Made by a program: the position numbers and the translations under genes. Under the pieces are notes generated by a model. The model saw only the letters and a program-made list of their open reading frames with translations. It ran no database searches and was not told the DNA's origin. This document shows positions 56,851 to 64,000 of a DNA stretch of 64,000 nt, piece by piece. The stretch lies in the NCBI RefSeq assembly GCF_050624435.1, contig NC_134538.1:121741937-121805936 (forward strand), read 5' to 3'. This stretch comes from Tenrec ecaudatus. Its lineage: Eukaryota; Chordata; Mammalia; Afrosoricida; Tenrecidae. The first letter of the stretch is position 1. Each line of letters starts with the position of its first letter.

Positions 56851-57289
56851 TCTTCTATCAGCTATAAAGACTAATAATGAAAATAGAGCCATGTGCCTAT
56901 TGCCCGGCTTACAATTAGGACAGTATTAAGATTGTGAAGGCTCTTCCATGTCTGGCCTTAACTCATCTTATCCCTCAACCTTCAGGGTAACAACTAAAAC
57001 TTTTTATCATTTCCACCCATATGTATATTACTCTAAGGATTATAATGCCATTTTGCTTACTTTTGAATACTAAGTAAATGAAAGGGTTTGTATCTTTTCT
57101 TCTTTATCACGGTCAATACTGTGAGACAGCCATGCTGATTGCGGTAGCTGTAGTCCTTCATTCCACTGCCGTCCATTCTGTTGGGTGTGGATACAGCCAT
57201 GAGGTAGACATGGCAGTGGACTGCCTGGATCCCCTTTCATGGAAGGACTTGCCCCACTCACCCAATGGGATATTATACAGTAGTTACAA

Positions 57290-57700
57290 TTATTAAAAAG
57301 CATTGATGTCACTTTGGAGGTAAAGGTGCCCTTGATCCAAGCCATGCTAGATTTCCACCAGCATGTGAAGTGTGAGTGAGTAAGGACGGTCAAGAAGCAC
57401 CGATGTGTTTGCATTCGGGTGTTGTTGAAGAAAGTGACGTTTTCTGTGGCTTCCTGGGAGAAGGAACAAACCTGCTCTGGAGGAAGCTACTTGGATTGCT
57501 TCTGGAAAGTGAGGAGAGTAAAACTTGACCTCTTGTGTTTTGGATGTTCCTGGAGAAGACATCCTGCTTGGTAAAGTAAAGGGTAAGAGAAAAGGAAGAC
57601 CTTCAGGGCATGGGTGGGCACAGTGGGCTCCAAGAGAACAACAGTTGGGAGGATGGCGCTGGCTTGGGTGGTGTTTCATTCTTTGTACACTGAGGCGGGA
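57290..57700 (+). mobile_element. RTE LINE 3' part, degraded
   Basis: aaagcattgatgtcactttggagg, ggtgcccttgatccaagccatg, and later ggtaaagtaaagggtaagagaaaaggaagacc and cagggcatgggtgggcacagtgg follow the RTE order. Frames broken. Confidence 0.65.
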
Positions 57701-57734
57701 CAATCGTCAGTATCCTGAGGAGCTGTGTCAGTGC

Positions 57735-58440
57735 AGTAGTTTAGCACTGAGTTGATAGCTGAAAAGTCAGTGGTTTGAGCCCCTAAGCTGCGCCAAAGGG
57801 GGTGGTGGAATGTGGCAGTATGCTTCCATACAGAGCTACAGCTTTGGAAACCCAATTTGGCAGTTCTATTCTGCCATATAGGGTGGCTGTGGTAGTTCCA
57901 TAATCTGGTGTCAACTCGAGACTATTAAGAGTGAAGGAATGGAGGTTAGCCTGTCAATGAGGTTGCAACTTGACATCATTTGGAGGCTCTATGAAGAGAA
58001 ATAGCTCACAGCACCAGACCCACACGCACTCTCTCCTTAGTCTTCCTGATGACCAGACACTTGGAGCTACGCTGATGGAGCTAGAGCCCTGGAGCTGGAA
58101 GAGACACATGGAGACCCCTGCCAAGCTGAGATGCTTACAACAGCACTGGATCCACAAGGCTGTCTACCCACTGGCATGTGATCTTCCTGCATTTTTAGTC
58201 ATTGCATGTGTTGCCTGAGTCTGAAGAAGAATTTACAGACTGGTATCAGACACATGGGCTCATATAGAATTTTTGGACTTAATCTGGACGGGGCTGGGAT
58301 GGTTTTTTAATATAAATTACTCTTTACATAAGCTCTTTCTTATACATACATGAGTGTCTATTGATTTGTTTCTCTAGTCAACACGGACTAACACAGTGGC
58401 TATGAGTCAGAATCCATTCTATCACAATGTGTTTACCATC
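57735..58440 (+). mobile_element. AfroSINE split by an LTR-like element
   Basis: The left part, 57,735-57,887 (gctgaaaagtcagtggtttgagcccc ... ttctattctgccatatagggtggc), joins the right part from 58,396 (gtggctatgagtcagaatcc). Removal of 57,888-58,395 and one gtggc restores the normal 'agggtggctatgagtcagaatc'. Confidence 0.85.
57888..58395 (-). mobile_element. LTR-like element (family B) with exact 5-bp TSD (gtggc)
   Basis: 508 bp, tgtggtagttccataatc ... cacggactaacaca. Flanked by gtggc at 57,883-57,887 and 58,396-58,400. Relatives at 24,879, 34,744, and in the opposite orientation at 22,031 and 61,000. Because the host AfroSINE's intact sequence is known from its family, both boundaries are certain. 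No internal genes; a solo LTR is likely. Confidence 0.85.
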
Positions 58441-58852
58441 CATCCTGTACACTAATATCTGACACGTTGCTTCCTGCGAAATCAGGCTTCACTTATCCTT
58501 TTTCTGGAGGATGACTTTTGAATGTTACAGGGGTTGCTGTTACATTCAATGTTTCTACTCACCTTGTGCTTGTCCCCAGATGCCCAGGGGCACACGTTTC
58601 TAAGAATTATGTTTAAGAATGGGGTTGCATAGTCATCCGGTTTTTACAGTTTTGCCTTTCCTGATAGTGCGAGATTGGTTTTTAAAATGGCTGTACTAAT
58701 TCACACCCCTAACCTGTGGTTTATAAGTATACTTATAAACTTCTGGTTTATAAAATTTTCTCACACACTCTTGATAGATTCAGATTTTAATCATTTATGA
58801 AGCTAAAGTCGAACATCTCTATGTATTTATTGGCCATTTGAGTTTCCCTTTT

Positions 58853-59975
<1,123 letters not shown>

Positions 59976-60999
59976 GAATAGTTTCCCCTCGTCTGGTACT
60001 TACTTGTCTTTTTGATTTCCAAAAATGAAAACGTTGCAGTTTGTGACTTTAACACTGTTCAGTGTATGGACTTTGATGACTAGGAGTTTCTTGCTTTTCA
60101 ACACAATCGTTTGTTGTTTGTGCTTTTTAGGATCTTTTAAGGAACACCATATTCAAAAGTCATGGCAGCATTTTCATATTAGCTCCTAAGAGCTTTATGA
60201 TTTTGATTTTTCACATTTTGTTTTTTTTAGCACGCCCAGAATTTCTTGACATGAGTCATGATGTATTAATGTGATTTTCTGGATGTTCCATGTGGACAGT
60301 GATCGCTACCCACCTCGCTCTTCTGTTCCCTGAGAGCGAGGTCACCTCCGTCACACATCGAGTTGCTGTGTCAGCCTTCTTTTCTGGGTTCTTCCTTGCG
60401 TTTCATTGGCCAATTTGAGATGACCACCTTGTAATAGTTTTGCTTTCTCTTAAGTCTTGACCATTTCTAGGCTAAGTCCCCACACGTTAGTGGTCTTCTG
60501 ACTCTTCTATACCCTTTGCTGTATAGTTTGAAATCTGCTGGTTATTTTTTACCAAATTCTCCATTGCAATTTTAAGTCGAGTTTCAGTCTATCTACAAAT
60601 CAGCTTGTGGAGACTTGGTTTCTGTGCAATATTGATTTCACAACTGCGAACAAAGTGTAGCTTGGTATTTGTTAGCCCCTCTTTAATGTCTTTTAATACA
60701 TTTTAGAATTTTCTTCATGAAGGCTCTACACACCTTTTGCTAGATTTAGTCCTAGGTTTTTGTTGTTAATGTTGCTCTTATGAATGGCACGGTTCAGAAT
60801 GTAACATGTTTTAACTGTTGCTGGTGTATAGCAATGCCACTGATTCCATATATTGATTTTTGTATCCAACATTTAACCCTTTATTGGACTGGATCATACC
60901 TTCAAGAAACAAAGAAAAGGTTTCTGGGATATATACGTTCTAAGGTTTAAATGCCATATATGTGGAGTACAGAAATGAATGTAAGTCCCCCTCTCCCCC

Positions 61000-61467
61000 T
61001 GTGCCAGGCCAGGTTGACTAGAGAAACAAATTCAGAGGCAGGCATGTGTGCAAGAGAGAACTTTATATCAAGAAGTAATTACGCATCAATAAAACATCCC
61101 AGTCCAGATCAAATCCATAAGTTCAATATTTGTCCATATGTTTGATATTAACCCACAAATTCCTTCAGACTCACGAAGCACATGCAATGTTACCGATTGC
61201 AGGAAGATCACAGGCCAGCAGGTGAAAGTCTTGTGGCTCCAGTATCTCAGTGCTGGCTCATGGCTCCTCCTGCTGAGTGTGGCTCCTAATAGCTTGTGCA
61301 CAGGAAGGTGAAGCCCAGGAGAGAGGAGAGAGATAGAGTTCCCAGAGTCCTCATGAGAAGGCCACGCCCACAAGGAAGGATCATCAGGCTGAGAGCTGAT
61401 TGACAGGCTAGACTGCACCCCTTCATTCTTTTATCAAGTTGACATGAAATTGTATAACTACCCCCCA
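61000..61467 (+). mobile_element. LTR-like element (family B)
   Basis: tgtgccaggccaggttgactagag ... gctgattgacaggct ... aattgtataactacc. It sits in a C-rich stretch on both sides, so a TSD cannot be defined. Confidence 0.65.
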
Positions 61468-62028
61468 CCCCACGAGCATCTTTTGGCCTACTTTAATTTG
61501 TTTGATTCCGTATCCACCAGATGGATCCACCTGTCTTTCACAAAGCTTGTAATCACTAATTGTTGCCAGGGAAGTGATACATTTCCCCAGGTGTCTGTGT
61601 CTTGGTGGCCAGGGACTTTCTTTAGTCTTGCTGTTCCGTTTTTTTTAATGTTTCACTATTCTTTGCCAATGACCTTCCTTCTTGCTTTTTCTTCTCCTAC
61701 TTCCTGAGTCCATTTCAATTCTCATTTCCTTTTTAATGTTTTTCTTGTTGTTGTAAAAATACCCATTATACTACATTTGTCTGGTCAACATCTTCCCAGT
61801 GTTGAGATTAGTGGTATCAATGAGATTAATTGCATTGTGCAGCCGATGCCAAATTTCCCATCAACATAAACAGGAACTCCCTGCTTCTCAACAGTGTTCC
61901 TTGCCTCCCCGCATTCTGCTTACTTCTAATACACTTTGGTCTCCATACCTCTGCCTCTTTCAATGCATCTTAACATCATCCCATCTGTACTTTGTTTTCT
62001 CATTTTGTTCAGAACATGAAATGTAAAT

Positions 62029-62147
62029 TACCATATGTACTCGAGTATAAGCCGACCCGAAAATCAGCCGAGGCACCTAATTTTACCACAACAACTGCAT
62101 TTTAAAATGTGCTGAAAAACTCAGCTTATACACGAGTATATACGGTA
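62029..62147. mobile_element. 119-bp palindromic element, copy 2
   Basis: taccatatgtactcgagtat at the left, tacacgagtatatacggta at the right, with aggcacctaattttaccac between. Close to the copy at 30,210-30,326. An extended inverted arm (gagtataagc) is also visible. Confidence 0.8.
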
Positions 62148-62244
62148 CATATCAGTTTATCAGTTCAGGTATTGTGTCAGCTCATGTGGTACCTGAGGAT
62201 TTCTGTGTGAAATACTTACAGGAATGCCATAACACTAAACAGAA

Positions 62245-62445
62245 CAACTCACTGCCCATCGGGTTGATGCGGGCACATAGAGACCCTATAGGACAGGGTA
62301 GAACTGCCCCTGTGGGATTCGGAGACTGTAACTGTTTGTGGGAAGAGCAAGCCCCATCTTTCACCTTTGGAGCTGCTGGTGGTTTTGAAGTGCGGACCTT
62401 TTTTGGATTGCAGCCCAACAACAACTACACCACCAGTGCTCCTTG
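62245..62445 (-). mobile_element. AfroSINE, well preserved
   Basis: aactcactgcccatcgggttg, ctataggacagggtagaactgcccctgtgg, ctggtggttttgaagtgc, accaccagtgctcc. Confidence 0.9.
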
Positions 62446-63320
62446 GAATGTCACACATATAGTCATATTTTATTACTTCTTCCACTTTTTAAAAAGGGGA
62501 ACTAGTTCATGGGTGTGTGACACCCCCCTCTTCCACCATAGTCATTGTAAAGACAAAGAATACTTTGATTTGATTTTTGTCTCATAGGCATTAGGAACAA
62601 AATCCACACATTGTGCAAGCAGCGTTCTGTGAAGTGGACTCACTTGTGGTTGGCAAAGACTAGAGGGGAATGGACAAGACTGTCCGGTAAACCAGTTTCT
62701 GTTTTACATGAGCTAGGGCTCGTAACACCCTTAGTACCAAGACACTGTCCTTTCGTTGGTAGATTGACTTATGCAATTAGCTTATTTATACTATATTTTT
62801 TCTCAGGAACCCCTGAATACCCTGAATATAAATTAAACCTCTGAAATGTAAACTGCCTCTTACCTAACTCACAATACCAAAATGGAAAAAAAAACCCAAA
62901 AGTAACCCTATTTCCTCATTTGAAATTGCTAAACTTCCTCTTCTGGACTTTCCAGTGATGATCTGCTGGGAGAAGAGTCAGAATGAGTAAGCAAAGAGGC
63001 TCTGGGCTGCCCAAGAGCACGTCCAAAGCAGGCACAGCTTATCTGGTGGGGAAGGGCAGTTAGGCTAATGGTGTGTGGTGAGCCAGTGTCCTCTGGTTTT
63101 CCAACATTACCAAATTTGTGTAACATCAATGTCGTTGACATGACAACCATGCACTGAACTACAAAGTTAATTAAAATCTGCAGTTATTTTTCCCAGTGTA
63201 TCCACAAGGTATTTAAAAAAATTTCTTTTAACTTGATCTACCACAGTTATACTATGAGCTGATCCTAATTTTGCTGCCTAATGATATTGCATAATCTGGA
63301 ATATAAATATATAATTTTGT
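62446..63320. other. Intron 1, no element recognised
   Basis: No gene, SINE or LTR recognised. The 77-codon frame at 62,611-62,844 shows no GSAP similarity. Confidence 0.45.
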
Positions 63321-63321
63321 G

Positions 63322-63364
63322 GTTCTCAATTCTTGCTGCACATTAGAATACCCTGGGGAATTGG

Positions 63365-63403
<39 letters not shown>

Positions 63404-63540
63404 TTGAGTTTCAGACCAGCCCCAGTAAAAGTAGACTATGTTGGATAGACCTTTCACAACAGTTTTCTGTTATAAGCATCTCTGTGATTTGAACCCACAG
63501 CCAGATAGAAAACCCCTGGCTTAATGGAAAAAGTATCCAT
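63322..63540. mobile_element. MER5-like hAT fragment with (CA)n
   Basis: ggttctcaattcttgctgcacattagaataccctgggg is typical of MER5-type elements. A (CA)n run (63,366-63,399) is inserted in it. No gene here; 63,540-64,000 is AT-rich with nothing recognised. Confidence 0.5.
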
Positions 63541-64000
63541 CATTTGTTGTAATCCCTACATTTTTAAAAGAATTTTATTTTTATGAATCTTTTAGTGATT
63601 TGAAAAGAGATGTAATGTTGCAAAGAAGTGGTTTTCTTAGTAAGATTTCATATAAAGGAATTTCTTATCGAAGCTGAAGCATTTAAAGTGTACTTTTAAG
63701 GCCCATCCCAGCATCCTTATATCTTGAGAGAAAAGAACTACTTTTTAAATTGCCACATTGCATTCCAGAACTTGTCAGATCTACGTACACGTGAAAAAGA
63801 ACTCATTGAAATGCTTTTTGAATGTCTTTAAAATCCACTGTAAGTGCATTTGGAGTAATTATTTACTTTCACCTTTGAGCTTGATGGGGGAAGCTTAGCT
63901 CTTTGTTAAGTTTACCTTTTTCTATGTTTGCTATCCGCCTGTGTCACTTTTTCACTGTATAATGCCAGCCAAGGAGCTTAAGAAACGTCATTGAAACTCG

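Noticed and set aside
62811-62843. An acceptor-like tract (ttttttctcag) before a short open frame
   Set aside because: Only about 10 codons before a stop, and no similarity to GSAP.

Overview
This window is mammalian nuclear DNA, almost certainly from an afrotherian (the elephant, hyrax, tenrec, elephant-shrew and aardvark group). The evidence is about 30 copies of AfroSINE, a tRNA-derived SINE that starts near ggagccctggtgg and ends near gagtcggaatcgactcgatgg. There are also many fragments of an RTE/BovB-type LINE. I cannot name the species. There are no bacterial genes or operons, no CRISPR array and no plasmid or phage features.

The one real gene signal is a CpG island at about 53,590-54,240. 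It holds a first coding exon at 53,951-54,041 (+) followed by a CAG|GTGCGG splice donor. Its 30 codons match the start of GSAP (gamma-secretase activating protein) in the pattern MxLRLVAxFDLxxDVLPxL. Bases 1-53,590 are then intergenic DNA upstream of GSAP, and 54,042-64,000 is the start of its first intron. I did not find exon 2, so it probably lies beyond the window.

The intron also holds a processed RPS3A pseudogene (about 58,853-59,720, minus strand). It has one frameshift, one nonsense codon, a poly-A tail and target-site duplications, and it sits inside an older, minus-strand L1 ORF2 remnant.

The rest is layered transposon history: (i) AfroSINEs on both strands; (ii) RTE/BovB pieces (21.1-22.9 kb, 29.2-30.2 kb, 35.5-37.1 kb, 38.9-41.9 kb, 47.1-47.6 kb, 55.4 kb, 57.3 kb); (iii) a poly-A retroposon of about 1.2-1.5 kb ending near gccccaataaaatgattt, probably an L1-type 3' UTR, at least ten copies, some with clear target duplications and two with 5' inversions; (iv) LTR-like elements of 500-715 bp with TG...CA ends, four with exact 5-bp target duplications; (v) two mariner families; (vi) hAT and Tigger remnants; (vii) a 117-119 bp palindromic element in two copies; (viii) ancient MIR, L2 and L1.

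The notable points are the clear order of nested insertions, two twin-priming inversions, a 600-bp inverted-repeat structure at 42,952-43,548, and a short, divergent GSAP N-terminus. I see no previously undescribed biochemical system. The unnamed retroposon and LTR families are the best candidates for undescribed elements.
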